Both the position numbers and the translations under genes were made by a program. A stretch of DNA of 48,521 nucleotides from Microbacterium sp. (GTDB taxonomy: Bacteria; Actinomycetota; Actinomycetes; Actinomycetales; Microbacteriaceae): contig NZTV01000087.1 in the NCBI GenBank assembly GCA_002703245.1, positions 1-48,521 on the forward strand, in the 5' to 3' direction. The notes under the pieces were generated by a model. It did no database searches and was not told where the DNA came from. It was given only the letters and a program-made list of their open reading frames with translations. Below, piece by piece: positions 33,329-42,948 of this stretch; position 1 is the first letter of the stretch; every line of letters begins with the position of its first letter.

Positions 33329-34948
33329 TCAGCGACCTCCGGGGAGGAAGCGTCGCACCAATCCCACCGCGGTCTGCAGCTCCGGTGCACGGAGCACGGC
33401 GAGCATCACGATGTAGATCACGGCGACCCCCAGTCCGATGACGCCCGTGCCGATCGCGGCGAGCAGCGGGTTGGAGCTCGTCCACCCGTCCGGCCCTCCC
33501 AGCAGCAGGTACACGCCCCATCCGGCCGCCGCAGCGGGCACGGCGGCGAGGGTGAAGCGGGCGAGCGAACCCAGCCACACCCCCACGCGAAGGCCGCCGA
33601 TCCGCCGCTGAAGCAGCCAGGTCGCGATGATCACCTGTACGACCGATGCCAGCGACTGGGTCAGGGCGACCGAGGACGCGAGCTGCGGCAGGCCGATGAG
33701 GCCGGCATCGACGAGCGCGGCGGACGCGAGCGCTCCGACGATCACGAGAGCCACCTGTACGAGGGTGAAGAAGAACGGCGTGCGGGTGTCGTCGTAGGCG
33801 TAGAACGTGCGCTGGATGACGAACAGGACCGCCAGCGGGATCAGGCAGACGAGGAAGGCGAGCAGGACGGGGGCGGCCTGCAGGGCGCCGGCGGCGTCGT
33901 TGGTGAAGATGCGGCTGGCCGGCACGGCGGCGACGGCCAGCGCGGCGGTGGCCAGGACGACGAACAGGCCGAGGGTGCGGATGCTGCTGACGATGTCGTC
34001 GCGCACCTCCCCTTCGCGGCCGGCGGACGCGTGCTCGCTGAGGCGTGTGTAGTAAGGCGTACCGATCGAGAGCACGATGATCGAGTACGGCAGCATGAAC
34101 AGTAGCCACGCGTTCTGGAACGCGAACACCGACGGACCGTCATTGGAGGCCTCGGAGAGGACCCGCGTCTGCACGAGACCCGCCAACTGGCCGGCGAGCA
34201 TCATGAGGAACGTCCACCCCGCGAGGCGGCCGATCTGTGCGAGGCCGACACCCTTCCACCGGAAGTCCGGGCGGACGCGAAGTCTCGCCGAACGCCAGAA
34301 GAGCAGGAGGAGTGCGGCCTGCACGACGATCCCCGCGGTGGCGGTACCGCCGAGCAGGGCGATCATGTCGGGGGTCCACCCGGCGACCTCGGTGACGGGC
34401 CCGCTGAACAGCGCAATGAAGACGAGGAACCCGGCGATCGAGACGACGTTGTTGACGATCGGCGCCCACGTGAACGGTCCGTAGATGCGGCGGGCGTTGA
34501 GGGTTTCGCCGACGAGGGCGTACAACCCGTAGAAGAACACCTGCGGCAGACACCAATAGGCGAACGCCGTCGCGAGGGCGGTCTGGGCCGGTGAGTACTC
34601 GGGTGCATAGAGCTGCACGAGCCACGGTGCGGCGGCCGTCGCGATCGCCGTCGTGATCAGCAGGCCGACCGTTCCAAGCGTGAACAGCTTGGACACGAAT
34701 GCGCTGCCCCCGTCGGCATGCGCCGCAGCCTTGACGATCTGCGGAACGACCACGGCGCTGAGCAGCCCGGCCGAGATGATCGCGTAGATGTTGTTCGGGA
34801 GCTGATTGGCCACGGCGAACGCGTCGGCCGCGGCGCTCGGGACAGAGCCGACCGCGGCGACGAGCACCACCGTACGCAGCAGTCCCGTCAGTCGGGACAC
34901 GACGGTGCCGGCGCCGATGAGCACGCTGGCGCGGCCGATACCGCTCAT
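33329..34948 (-). CDS. murJ: Lipid II flippase MurJ (MviN)
   Basis: A 539-aa polytopic protein with about 14 hydrophobic segments, of the MOP/MviN family that flips lipid II across the membrane. The start region shows GAGTVVSRLTGLLRTVVL, and the family's loop with an early Asn-Asn motif (QLPNNIYAIISAG) is conserved. Unlike mycobacterial MviN there is no C-terminal pseudokinase. ATG 34948 overlaps the upstream stop (ATGA). The link to the PknB/FhaA module at the other end of the window is known from mycobacteria. Confidence 0.95.
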   Translation of the reverse strand: MSGIGRASVLIGAGTVVSRLTGLLRTVVLVAAVGSVPSAAADAFAVANQLPNNIYAIISAGLLSAVVVPQIVKAAAHADGGSAFVSKLFTLGTVGLLITTAIATAAAPWLVQLYAPEYSPAQTALATAFAYWCLPQVFFYGLYALVGETLNARRIYGPFTWAPIVNNVVSIAGFLVFIALFSGPVTEVAGWTPDMIALLGGTATAGIVVQAALLLLFWRSARLRVRPDFRWKGVGLAQIGRLAGWTFLMMLAGQLAGLVQTRVLSEASNDGPSVFAFQNAWLLFMLPYSIIVLSIGTPYYTRLSEHASAGREGEVRDDIVSSIRTLGLFVVLATAALAVAAVPASRIFTNDAAGALQAAPVLLAFLVCLIPLAVLFVIQRTFYAYDDTRTPFFFTLVQVALVIVGALASAALVDAGLIGLPQLASSVALTQSLASVVQVIIATWLLQRRIGGLRVGVWLGSLARFTLAAVPAAAAGWGVYLLLGGPDGWTSSNPLLAAIGTGVIGLGVAVIYIVMLAVLRAPELQTAVGLVRRFLPGGR

Positions 34949-37182
34949 CGATCGTCCTCGGCTTCCTCGTCGCCTGTCGCGTCGGTGTCGTCGCCCGCTG
35001 TCTCGTCGTCGGGTTGACCACGGCGCCGGTGACGGATCGTGCGGACGAGGCCGATCACGAGCAGCCCGCCGACCAGGACGGCCAGCACCGTGATGCCGAT
35101 GCCCTCCCACTCGGCGCGGACGTACACTTCGGCGCGTTCGGCGGACCCGATCTGCACCCCGGCGGGGCTGCGGATCTCGAGGGCCACATCGACCTCACCG
35201 TTGCCGATGCGAGCCTGCACGGGTACCTCGATGCGGGTGTTCGATGCGGGGCTCGCCACCACGGTGACCGTGTTCTCGACATCCAGGCGGAGGTCTTCGG
35301 GTTGGGCGTAGAGGGTGAGGTTCACCGGGTAGGGAAGGTCGTTGCGCACCCACACGGGAAGTGTCGAGCTCGACCCGAGAAGCTGGATGGTGCTGGGGGG
35401 GAGCAGGCCGACCGCGTCGATCGTCTCGCGGGTCCCCTCGCGCTGGGAGGCCACGACCGCGGGCCAGGTGTCGTCACCTCGCCACGCGTTGCCGAGCACC
35501 TGGAGGATCTCGTTCCGGTTCGGGCCGGTCAGCAGCTGGGGGTCGTCGAGGACCGTCGCGAACTGTGCAAGTGCCTCTTCGTCGCCGTGCATGTCGGCCG
35601 CGGCATATGCACGTTCTTCGTCGGGGACGCCATCGAGGAGCTGCACCGGCGTGGGGTCTTGTGCGATCAATCCGGCGAATGTCGCTGCGGTCGTCGAGGG
35701 CGCCTGGGTGGCGGCGAGCACCGCCGCCCGCAGGGCGAGGCGGGAGCGTTCGTCGGATGACCTGTCGACGGTCACGAGAAGAGGTGCGTCCCCGGCGTCG
35801 TCGGCGGCGAAGTGCAGGTACGCGCTTGCGGCCGCGAGCGGCGCCGCGCGAAGCGTCGTGTCGTCTTCGATGGATGCGGCATGCAGCTCACGGGAGATGT
35901 CGGAGTCGTAGACGAGCAGCTGCGTGTCGGTCGCGGACGCGCGTGCCGGGACGGTCGCCCCGGTCCCGGTCACCAGATCGGACTCGGTGAGGATCAGCGG
36001 CGCCTCCTCCTGCTCACCGGAGACGGGCGAAACGGCGTCGGCGACCGTCGCTCCGCCGGTGCCGGTGGCCGGCCAGAGCACATCGGATGCGGCGGTGTCC
36101 ATGCCCAGGAGGTCCTCGAGCGCCGGCAGTCGACCCGCCTGCTCGTCGACATCAGTCGGCGTCGCCGATGGGGTCGGCGTGGGCGTCGCCGATGCGGCCG
36201 TGTCGGGTTCGTCGAGCACGACCGGGGAGCTGAAGTCGGCCTCGCGCATGAACGCGGTGAGTGAGCCGGGCTGAAGCAGCGCGTCGAAGCCGGCCTCCAC
36301 CTGCGCGGCGATATCGGCATCGCCGTACTGCAGGGCGAAACGGGCGTTCGGCAGCGAGTCGAGCTCAGCGAGCCACTCCAGCGCCGACTCGGGCGCCGAT
36401 GTCCCGAGAAGCCGGATGGAGGCGAGGATCGCCGGATCGATCGCGAGGACGACGGGGGTGCCGGCGACGGCATCCAGTTGGGAGGCCAGGGAGCCGCCTT
36501 CTCCGGTGAGCTCCTCGAGCTGCGCGGCGGTGAGCGTGGCCGTGTCGATCGCGCGGGCCGTGATCGGCACGACGACGGTGAGAGGCGTGGCACCGTCATC
36601 GTCGGGAACGGTCACGGCACTGCGGACCTCGATGGTGTCGTCTCCCACGGCGAACGTGGCCGCGAGAGGGTAGACCCCGGGTGCGCGGCCCGCGAGAGCG
36701 TCGTCCTCGCCGTCGATCGTCAGACGCGCGGTCTGTTCGGCGCCGGACAGGGTCGCCCCGAACGACGTCGTCCCGATCTCTTCGGTGCGCGCCGCGGAGT
36801 CGCCCTCCAGCCAGGAGGACAGGGACGTCCTGCTGGCGAGCGCGTCGTCGGCGAGGCCGAGTGAGACCTCCACCGCGTCCAGGGCTTCAAGGGTGCCGTT
36901 GTCGACCACGAACGACACCGTGAGCGCATCCCCGTCATCGAGGATGCCGTTGCCGGCGGGTGCCATCGTGTACGAGACCTCGCCGCTCAGCATCGGGCCG
37001 TCCGATGTCTCCGGGTCGGGTTCGACCGGTGCCGACCAGGCGGATGCGGGGGTGAGGAGGAGGGTGCTGCACAGCGTGACGATCGACAGTGCCGCGGCGG
37101 ACATCGTGGTGAGGATGCCGGAACGCGCGGCGGGGCGCCGGGGACGGCGCGCGGCGTGCGGAGGGGAAACGGTGTCGGTCAT
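34945..37182 (-). CDS. DUF6049-type large secreted/membrane protein upstream of murJ
   Basis: A 745-aa protein. A basic N-terminus is followed by a hydrophobic signal segment (about 25-50, ending in ASAWSAPVE). The long extracellular part (about 50-690) is Ala/Asp/Thr rich, with a Pro/Thr/Ser stretch near 330 (TPTPTPSATPT). A membrane helix lies near 690-715, followed by an RHRRRGQ stop-transfer and an acidic tail. Homologues sit directly upstream of murJ across actinobacteria, as here (ATGA overlap); the function is unknown, presumably in wall synthesis. A TAGAAT -10 on the minus strand (37223-37228) and GGAG support ATG 37182. Confidence 0.88.
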   Translation of the reverse strand: MTDTVSPPHAARRPRRPAARSGILTTMSAAALSIVTLCSTLLLTPASAWSAPVEPDPETSDGPMLSGEVSYTMAPAGNGILDDGDALTVSFVVDNGTLEALDAVEVSLGLADDALASRTSLSSWLEGDSAARTEEIGTTSFGATLSGAEQTARLTIDGEDDALAGRAPGVYPLAATFAVGDDTIEVRSAVTVPDDDGATPLTVVVPITARAIDTATLTAAQLEELTGEGGSLASQLDAVAGTPVVLAIDPAILASIRLLGTSAPESALEWLAELDSLPNARFALQYGDADIAAQVEAGFDALLQPGSLTAFMREADFSSPVVLDEPDTAASATPTPTPSATPTDVDEQAGRLPALEDLLGMDTAASDVLWPATGTGGATVADAVSPVSGEQEEAPLILTESDLVTGTGATVPARASATDTQLLVYDSDISRELHAASIEDDTTLRAAPLAAASAYLHFAADDAGDAPLLVTVDRSSDERSRLALRAAVLAATQAPSTTAATFAGLIAQDPTPVQLLDGVPDEERAYAAADMHGDEEALAQFATVLDDPQLLTGPNRNEILQVLGNAWRGDDTWPAVVASQREGTRETIDAVGLLPPSTIQLLGSSSTLPVWVRNDLPYPVNLTLYAQPEDLRLDVENTVTVVASPASNTRIEVPVQARIGNGEVDVALEIRSPAGVQIGSAERAEVYVRAEWEGIGITVLAVLVGGLLVIGLVRTIRHRRRGQPDDETAGDDTDATGDEEAEDDR

Positions 37183-37250
37183 GGGGAGCTCCGGTGCGAT
37201 TCATGACCGCACGATCGGTGTGATTCTACGGTTCGCGCCTGTGGTGATCT

Positions 37251-38825
37251 GTGAGCCGTGCCGCGCGACCGGTCGACGGCGCGGTCGACACGGTTGAATG
37301 GGGGGTGCTTCCCGAACCCGATGCCGCAACCTGCGCCGCCCTCGCCGACGATCTCCGCGCCGCCGGATTCACCTCGGAGCAACTTCGGGCCGCGTGGGGT
37401 GAGAGCGCAGACGACGCCACCGGGCGGGAGCTGCGGGCGCCGGCGCTGCGGGCCCTCGGTGCGCGGACCGATCCCCTCGCCGTCCTCGGCCGCCTGCTCG
37501 CCCTCGGCGTCCCGCAGCCGAGCGCCGCGGTGCACACCGCGTTGCCGTCATGCGGCGTCGAGGGGCTGGCGTGGCTCGGCCTGGCCACCGTCAGCGGCGA
37601 CACGGTGCACCCCGCCGCGCTCGTCCGCCCGCAGTCGTTCGGGGACGCCACCGGCGACGGCGAGTGGTGGGTCGCCAGCGACCTGGATGAGATGGCTTTG
37701 GGCGGCCCCCTCCCCGAAGACCACGTCCTGGGGGTCGGGGGCGCATCCCTCACTCTGGCCACCCTGCAGATGCCCACAGCCGCCTCACGGGTGTTCGACC
37801 TCGGGACCGGATGCGGCATCCAGGCCCTGCGCGCGCGCCGGTTCGCCGACGCGGTCGTGGCCACGGACGTGTCGGAACGCGCCCTGCGCTTCACGCGCTT
37901 GAACGCGCTGCTGAACGGCGTGGACGGGATCGACACGCGGCTGGGCAGCCTGTTCGAGCCCGTCGCGGGGGAACGGTTCGACCGGGTCGTCTCCAACCCG
38001 CCGTTCGTCATCACCCCCCGGGCCGAAGGTGTACCCGCGTACGACTACCGCGACGGCGGACGGGTCGGCGACGCGCTCGTGGAGGCGGTCGTGACCGGGG
38101 TCGGTGAGGTCCTCGCGCCGGGAGGCGTGGCGCAGTTCCTCGCCAACTGGGAATCCAAAGACGGCGTCGACGGTCTCGAGCGGGTCCGTGCGTGGGTCGA
38201 AGCGTCCCCGGTGCCGCTGGATGCGTGGGTGGTCGAACGCGAGCGGCTCGACCCGCTGGGTTACGCGGAGTTGTGGATCCGGGACGGCGGGACGGTTCCG
38301 ACCAGCGACCGTTTCGCGCGGCTGGTGGATGCGTGGCTCGACGACTTCGAGGCCCGGGGCGTGACCGGGGTCGGGTTCGGGTCGGTGCTGCTGCGGCGCG
38401 CCGAGGGGTCGCCGACCCTCGCCCGGTACGAGCGGGTCGGGACCGTGACAGGCCCGGGTGCGCTCGGCGGCCACATCGCCGATGTGCTCGCCGCGCACGA
38501 CCGCATCGCCACCCTCGACGACGCCGAGCTGTCCGCGCGGGTGTTGCGCACCGCATCCGATGTGACCGAAGCCCGCCACCACATGCCCGGAGCGGAGGAC
38601 CCCATGGTCATCGAGCTGCGCCAGGGCAGCGGGTACGGGCGGACCGTCGGCGTCGATCCGGGTCTGGCCGCGCTCGTCGGCGCATGCGACGGCGATCTCG
38701 CCGTGGGGGTGCTGATCGACGCGATCGCCCAGCTGATGGAGGTCGACGCCGTCGATCTGCGTGCCGATCTCCTCCCCCGCGTCCGCGAGCTGATCGCCAC
38801 CGGCTTCCTCACCGTCGTCGACTGA
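37251..38825 (+). CDS. Class I SAM-dependent methyltransferase (PrmC/HemK-like core)
   Basis: A 524-aa protein with three parts: an all-helical N-terminal domain (about 1-110), a Rossmann methyltransferase (about 120-300) with motif I FDLGTGCGIQAL, VVATDVSERAL and the catalytic NPPF (VVSNPPFVITP), and a C-terminal region (about 340-524) of unclear fold. NPPF-type enzymes methylate amino or amide nitrogens of nucleic acids or proteins; PrmC acts on release factors, but a canonical PrmC is usually about 280 aa and elsewhere, so the substrate is unknown. GTG 37251; a TACGGT (37227-37232) overlaps the divergent -10 of the DUF6049 gene. Confidence 0.85.
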   Translation: MSRAARPVDGAVDTVEWGVLPEPDAATCAALADDLRAAGFTSEQLRAAWGESADDATGRELRAPALRALGARTDPLAVLGRLLALGVPQPSAAVHTALPSCGVEGLAWLGLATVSGDTVHPAALVRPQSFGDATGDGEWWVASDLDEMALGGPLPEDHVLGVGGASLTLATLQMPTAASRVFDLGTGCGIQALRARRFADAVVATDVSERALRFTRLNALLNGVDGIDTRLGSLFEPVAGERFDRVVSNPPFVITPRAEGVPAYDYRDGGRVGDALVEAVVTGVGEVLAPGGVAQFLANWESKDGVDGLERVRAWVEASPVPLDAWVVERERLDPLGYAELWIRDGGTVPTSDRFARLVDAWLDDFEARGVTGVGFGSVLLRRAEGSPTLARYERVGTVTGPGALGGHIADVLAAHDRIATLDDAELSARVLRTASDVTEARHHMPGAEDPMVIELRQGSGYGRTVGVDPGLAALVGACDGDLAVGVLIDAIAQLMEVDAVDLRADLLPRVRELIATGFLTVVD

Positions 38826-38847
38826 CGGACCGCGCGGGCCGGATAGG

Positions 38848-38853
38848 TAGGCT
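38848..38853 (+). promoter_or_regulatory. Putative -10 element for the CCA enzyme gene (leaderless)
   Basis: TAGGCT followed by 7 nt and ATG 38861, with no ribosome binding site in between. Confidence 0.45.
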
Positions 38854-38860
38854 CGAGACC

Positions 38861-40288
38861 ATGCTGAACATGGCCGAGGGTGTCGCGCGCCTCGGCGCGC
38901 TCGCCGAGTCCCCGATCGTCGCCACGTTGGCCGAGGCGTTCGCCGCCGCGGGTCGGGAGCTGTCGATCGTGGGGGGCCCGGTGCGCGACGCGCTGCTGGA
39001 CCGCCCGGTGCACGACCTCGATTTCACGACCGACGCGCATCCCGACGAGATCCTCCGGATCGTCACGCCCATCAGCACCGCCCAATGGGATGTGGGGCGC
39101 GAGTTCGGGACGATCGGCGCGCGCATCCGTGGCGAGCAGGTCGAGATCACCACCTACCGTGCCGACAGCTACGACGGGACCACGCGCAAGCCGGTCGTCG
39201 CTTTCGGTGACCGTCTCGAGGGCGACTTGGTGCGGCGCGACTTCACGGTCAACGCCATGGCGATGCGGGTTCCCCAGCGCACCCTCATCGATCCGACCGG
39301 CGGTGTCGAAGACCTCCTGGCAGGGCGCTTGCGCACCCCGATCGACCCGAAGGTCAGCTTCGGCGACGACCCGCTCCGGATGCTCCGTGCCGCACGGTTC
39401 GCCTCGCAGCTCGAGTTCGACGTGGATCCGGGGACGACCGACGCGATGGCCGAGCTGCGCGAAACTCTGCGCATCGTCAGTCCGGAACGCATCCAGGGTG
39501 AGCTCGTGCGTCTGCTCGGCACGGATGACCCGGTGCGGGGCATCCGATTGCTCGTCGACACCGGTTTGATGGCCGAATTCTTGCCCGAAGTGCCGGCCCT
39601 GCGCCTCGAAGTCGACGAGCACCACCACCACAAAGACGTCTACGAGCACTCCCTCACGGTGGTGCGGCAGGCGATCGCTCTGGAGAACACCCGGCACCCG
39701 GGTGCCGCCCCCGATGTTCCGTTGCGCCTCGCGGCGTTGCTGCACGACATCGGTAAGCCCGCGACGCGCCGCCTCGAGCCCGGCGGTGGGGTGACCTTCC
39801 ACCACCACGACGTCAAGGGCGCGCGCATGGCGAAGAAGCGTCTGAACGCCCTCCGCTTCGACTCGGACACCACCAAGGCGGTGTGCCGCTTGATCGAGCT
39901 GCACCTGCGCTTCTTCGGATACGCCGAGGGGGCGTGGACCGACGCGGCCGTACGTCGCTACGTGCGGGACGCGGATTCCGAGCTCGAGCGGCTGCACATC
40001 CTCACGCGGGCCGATGTCACCACCCGAAACCGACGCAAGGCGAACCGGCTGGCGACCGCGTACGACGACATCGAACGACGCATCGACGAGCTCGCCGAAC
40101 AGGAACAGCTCGATGCGATGCGTCCGGAGCTGGACGGCAACCGCATCCAGGAGGTGCTCGGCATCCGCCCCGGTCGTGAGGTCGGTGAGGCGTACCGGTT
40201 CCTGCTCGACATCCGCCTCGACGAGGGGCTGATCGGGCCGGATGCCGCCGAACAGCGCCTTCGCGAATGGTGGGCGGCCCGGTCCTGA
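38861..40288 (+). CDS. cca: CCA tRNA nucleotidyltransferase
   Basis: A 475-aa class II enzyme that adds or repairs the 3' CCA of tRNAs. The catalytic head has GGPVRDALLDR and the two-Asp motif DLDFTT; RRDFTVNAMA and the nucleotide-recognition GDDPLRMLRAARF follow. An HD phosphohydrolase domain (HHHKDVYEHS, LLHDIGKP) is fused after it, as in many actinobacterial PcnA proteins. This fits tRNA-Ile and tRNA-Ala here lacking encoded CCA. ATG 38861 is preferred; a TAGGCT hexamer ends 7 nt before it. Confidence 0.95.
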   Translation: MLNMAEGVARLGALAESPIVATLAEAFAAAGRELSIVGGPVRDALLDRPVHDLDFTTDAHPDEILRIVTPISTAQWDVGREFGTIGARIRGEQVEITTYRADSYDGTTRKPVVAFGDRLEGDLVRRDFTVNAMAMRVPQRTLIDPTGGVEDLLAGRLRTPIDPKVSFGDDPLRMLRAARFASQLEFDVDPGTTDAMAELRETLRIVSPERIQGELVRLLGTDDPVRGIRLLVDTGLMAEFLPEVPALRLEVDEHHHHKDVYEHSLTVVRQAIALENTRHPGAAPDVPLRLAALLHDIGKPATRRLEPGGGVTFHHHDVKGARMAKKRLNALRFDSDTTKAVCRLIELHLRFFGYAEGAWTDAAVRRYVRDADSELERLHILTRADVTTRNRRKANRLATAYDDIERRIDELAEQEQLDAMRPELDGNRIQEVLGIRPGREVGEAYRFLLDIRLDEGLIGPDAAEQRLREWWAARS

Positions 40289-40294
40289 CGAGAA

Positions 40295-40326
40295 CGGCCC
40301 GCACCCTCGAGGGAGGGCACGGGCCG
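40295..40326. terminator. Hairpin between convergent cca and alcohol dehydrogenase genes
   Basis: CGGCCCG (40295-40301) pairs with CGGGCCG (40320-40326); an inner CCCT/AGGG pairing extends the stem. There is no T run, so termination strength is uncertain. Confidence 0.55.
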
Positions 40327-40343
40327 ATCGTGGGTGGCGCGGG

Positions 40344-41387
40344 TCAGGCCTCGCTCGGCACGACCACGGCGCGTCCGCGCACCGTGCCCTTGTGCAACTT
40401 CGTGTACGCCTCGACGGCATCATCGATGCCGTAGCGCTCGACGTGCACGCCGACCGAGCCGTCGCGGGCGAGATCGAGCACCTCGCGCAGCTCGGAACGC
40501 GTGCCCCAGTAGGGTGCACGCACGGTCGCACCGAACGGGGTCGAGAAGAACCCGGTCGCGAGCGTTCCGCCACCGATTCCGACGATGTGGATGAAGCCGT
40601 CGACGGCGACGACGGCGCGGGACAGGTCGAGGGTGGGCTGCATGCCGACGAAGTCGAACACCGCATCGGCTCCGAGTCCGCCGGTCAGCTCGCGGACCCG
40701 GTCGGCGGCATTCTCGTCGGAGATGATCGTGTGGTGCGCGCCGACCTCGGTGGCCAGCTCGAGCTTCTCCTCGCTGACATCCAGTGCGATCACCGTCGCA
40801 CCGCTGATCGCGCGGATGATCTGCACGCCGACGTGTCCGAGTCCGCCGACGCCGATCACGACGGCCGTCGAACCGGGCCGCAGCTTGTGCTCAGCCGCGG
40901 TGATCGCGTGGTAGGGCGTGAGGCCGGCATCGGTCAACGACACGGCCTTGACCGGGTCGAGGTCACCGAGCGGGACAAGGTGGCGCTTGTCGTCGACGAT
41001 GACGTACTCGGCCATGGCTCCCGGTGCGCCGAGTCCGGGAGGGGCGATACCCATGTCGGCGGCGTACGGGCAGTAGTTCTCCGCCCCCTTCGAGCAGGCG
41101 TGACACTGACCGCACCCCCAGGGCCCGTAGATCGCGTACGCCCCGCCCATCTCGACCCCCTCGACGCCGTCGCCGAGCATGTCGACGACACCGACGCCCT
41201 CGTGGCCGAGGGTGAGGGGAAGCGGGTAGACGTACTGCTCTTCGGGCAGGTCCATCAGGAACCAGTCGGAGTGGCAGAGCCCTGCCGCGGTCACCTTCAG
41301 GCGGATCTGGCCGGGCCCGGGCTCGGGGGTGTCGATCTCGACGACCTCGGGGCCTTTGCCGATTTCGCGGTACTGCACAGCCTTCAT
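40344..41387 (-). CDS. Zinc-dependent, NAD-linked alcohol dehydrogenase
   Basis: A 347-aa medium-chain dehydrogenase. The catalytic zinc site includes LCHSDW and GHEGVG; the structural zinc cysteines are in CGQCHACSKG and NYC. The nucleotide motif GVGGLGHVG is followed by an Asp (ALDVSEE), favouring NAD over NADP. ATG 41387 has GGAGG 6 nt upstream. It is divergent from the GAF regulator and close to an aldehyde dehydrogenase, so it likely oxidises a primary alcohol to the aldehyde used by that enzyme (inference). Confidence 0.93.
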   Translation of the reverse strand: MKAVQYREIGKGPEVVEIDTPEPGPGQIRLKVTAAGLCHSDWFLMDLPEEQYVYPLPLTLGHEGVGVVDMLGDGVEGVEMGGAYAIYGPWGCGQCHACSKGAENYCPYAADMGIAPPGLGAPGAMAEYVIVDDKRHLVPLGDLDPVKAVSLTDAGLTPYHAITAAEHKLRPGSTAVVIGVGGLGHVGVQIIRAISGATVIALDVSEEKLELATEVGAHHTIISDENAADRVRELTGGLGADAVFDFVGMQPTLDLSRAVVAVDGFIHIVGIGGGTLATGFFSTPFGATVRAPYWGTRSELREVLDLARDGSVGVHVERYGIDDAVEAYTKLHKGTVRGRAVVVPSEA

Positions 41388-41438
41388 GGGAAACCTCCGG
41401 TGTTTCTCGGGTAGTGATCCGTTCCCCACCTTGCCAGG

Positions 41439-41456
41439 GGCGCGCCTCGGCGCGCC
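41439..41456. repeat. GC-rich inverted repeat in the adh-regulator gap
   Basis: Two copies of the self-palindromic GGCGCGCC separated by TC, in the 137-bp gap between the divergent alcohol dehydrogenase and regulator genes. It could be an operator; no experimental analogue is known to me. Confidence 0.45.
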
Positions 41457-41484
41457 AGGGGGTGACCCGGCTCGACCCGCGTCC

Positions 41485-41490
41485 TACACT
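41485..41490 (+). promoter_or_regulatory. Putative -10 element of the GAF regulator gene
   Basis: TACACT, 34 nt before ATG 41525, with a GTGACC-like -35 about 17 bp upstream. The leader would include GGAG before the ATG. Confidence 0.4.
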
Positions 41491-41524
41491 GGCGATACGC
41501 TCCTCCGCTGCCGATCGGAGCCGG

Positions 41525-42838
41525 ATGTCTTCTGCGTGGTCGCGCCAACGCGGGGTCTCACCCGAGACGTCCCGTCTGCTGATCGAGCGCGCCCACGAAG
41601 AGCTGGTTGCGGGTAACCCGGGCGACACCCGACTCGCCGATGTCCGCCCGCTCGTGCGCGATTCCTGGGAGCGGTCGCTCGCCTCCCTCGTCGGCGCCGA
41701 GGGCCTGCCGCCGATGGACCTCTCCCCCGAAGAGCTCGAGGAGTACCGCCGCGCGCATCCCCTGGCGACGGTGATGGACATGGTCCGTGGACTGCTGCTC
41801 CCCGGAGAAGCAGGTGAATCGGGCGTCGTCGTCGCCGTGGGGGATGCGTCGGGTCGACTGTTGTGGGTCGAGGGCGACCACGACATCCGCGGACGAACCG
41901 GCGACATGGGCTTCGTCGAAGGCGCGAACTGGTCGGAGGATGCGGTCGGCACCGCCGCACCCGGCACCGCCCTCCGCCTGGACCGGTCTGTGCAGATCCA
42001 CGGCGCCGAGCACTACAACCGGCTCGTGCAGCCGTGGTCGTGCACCGCGGCGCCGCTGCACGACCCGGAGACCCGGCGTCTGCTGGGTGTGATCGACGTC
42101 ACCGGTGGCGTCGAGGCCGTCACGCCGCAGGCGCAGCTGCTCGTGGACGCGACCGCTCGCGCGATCGAGAGCGAACTGATGGTCGCGCGCCTGCGGCAGC
42201 GCACCGAGACCCCGAAACGGCGAAAAACCCGACGTGCGCCGCTGCGGGCGACGCTGCGTGTGCTCGGCCGGGACCGGGCGGTGCTGGAGACCGGAGACCC
42301 CGCCGGCCCCACCGCCTCGATCGAGCTGAGCGCCCGTCACGCCGAGATCCTCCTCATGCTCGCCACCCACCGCGCTGGCTTGTCGGCCGGGGGACTCGGT
42401 GAGCTCGTCTACGGCGACGGCGCCACCGACACGCTCCGCCCCGAGATGGTGCGGCTGCGGAAGGTGCTCGAGTCGGTGGCACCCGCGTTGGTGCCCGCAT
42501 CGCGTCCCTACCGGCTGACGGTCGACCTCGACACCGACGCGCAGCACGTCGTCTCGCTGCTCGATCGCGGTGCCCACCGGGTGGCGCTCGCCGCCTACGC
42601 GGGCGCGGTGCTACCCGACTCGGTCGCGCCGGGGGTGGAGCAATTGCGGGCCTCGGTGAGCGCCGCCCTCCGGGAAGCCCTCATCGAAGACGCTGGTGTC
42701 GACGTGCTCCTCGCCTACGCCGACACCGACGAGGGCGCCGAAGACGCCGAGGTCCTCCGCCTGTGCCTCGAGATGTTGCCGGCCCGTTCCCCCAAGCGCG
42801 CCGGCCTCGTCGCACGCCTCGACCGTCTCGCGCCGTGA
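41525..42838 (+). CDS. GAF-domain transcriptional regulator of the alcohol/aldehyde cluster
   Basis: A 437-aa protein. Residues about 20-190 resemble the sensor part of AcoR-type regulators (RPLVRDSWERS, GAF-like core with GFVEGANWSEDAVGT and QPWSCTAAPLHD). The C-terminal half (about 215-437) lacks an AAA+ sigma-54 domain. It instead looks like a winged helix (LSARHAEILLMLATH, then DTLRPEMVRLRKVL) followed by a helical region. GAF regulators of this kind often control neighbouring aldehyde dehydrogenase genes. ATG 41525 follows GGAG closely; the longer frame from 41414 crosses the promoter. Confidence 0.82.
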   Translation: MSSAWSRQRGVSPETSRLLIERAHEELVAGNPGDTRLADVRPLVRDSWERSLASLVGAEGLPPMDLSPEELEEYRRAHPLATVMDMVRGLLLPGEAGESGVVVAVGDASGRLLWVEGDHDIRGRTGDMGFVEGANWSEDAVGTAAPGTALRLDRSVQIHGAEHYNRLVQPWSCTAAPLHDPETRRLLGVIDVTGGVEAVTPQAQLLVDATARAIESELMVARLRQRTETPKRRKTRRAPLRATLRVLGRDRAVLETGDPAGPTASIELSARHAEILLMLATHRAGLSAGGLGELVYGDGATDTLRPEMVRLRKVLESVAPALVPASRPYRLTVDLDTDAQHVVSLLDRGAHRVALAAYAGAVLPDSVAPGVEQLRASVSAALREALIEDAGVDVLLAYADTDEGAEDAEVLRLCLEMLPARSPKRAGLVARLDRLAP

Positions 42839-42948
42839 CCTTCTGACCTGCCGCCGGCTCCTGCAACCGGATGCAACGTCGTGCGTCCTAACGTTTCGGC
42901 ACGTCGCGACAGTGTCCGTCGCGCAGCCAGTCGAAGGAGACAGCAACC

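Noticed and set aside
38261..40666. 801-codon minus-strand frame opposite the methyltransferase and cca genes
   Set aside because: Arg/Ser-rich antisense frame crossing three gene boundaries.
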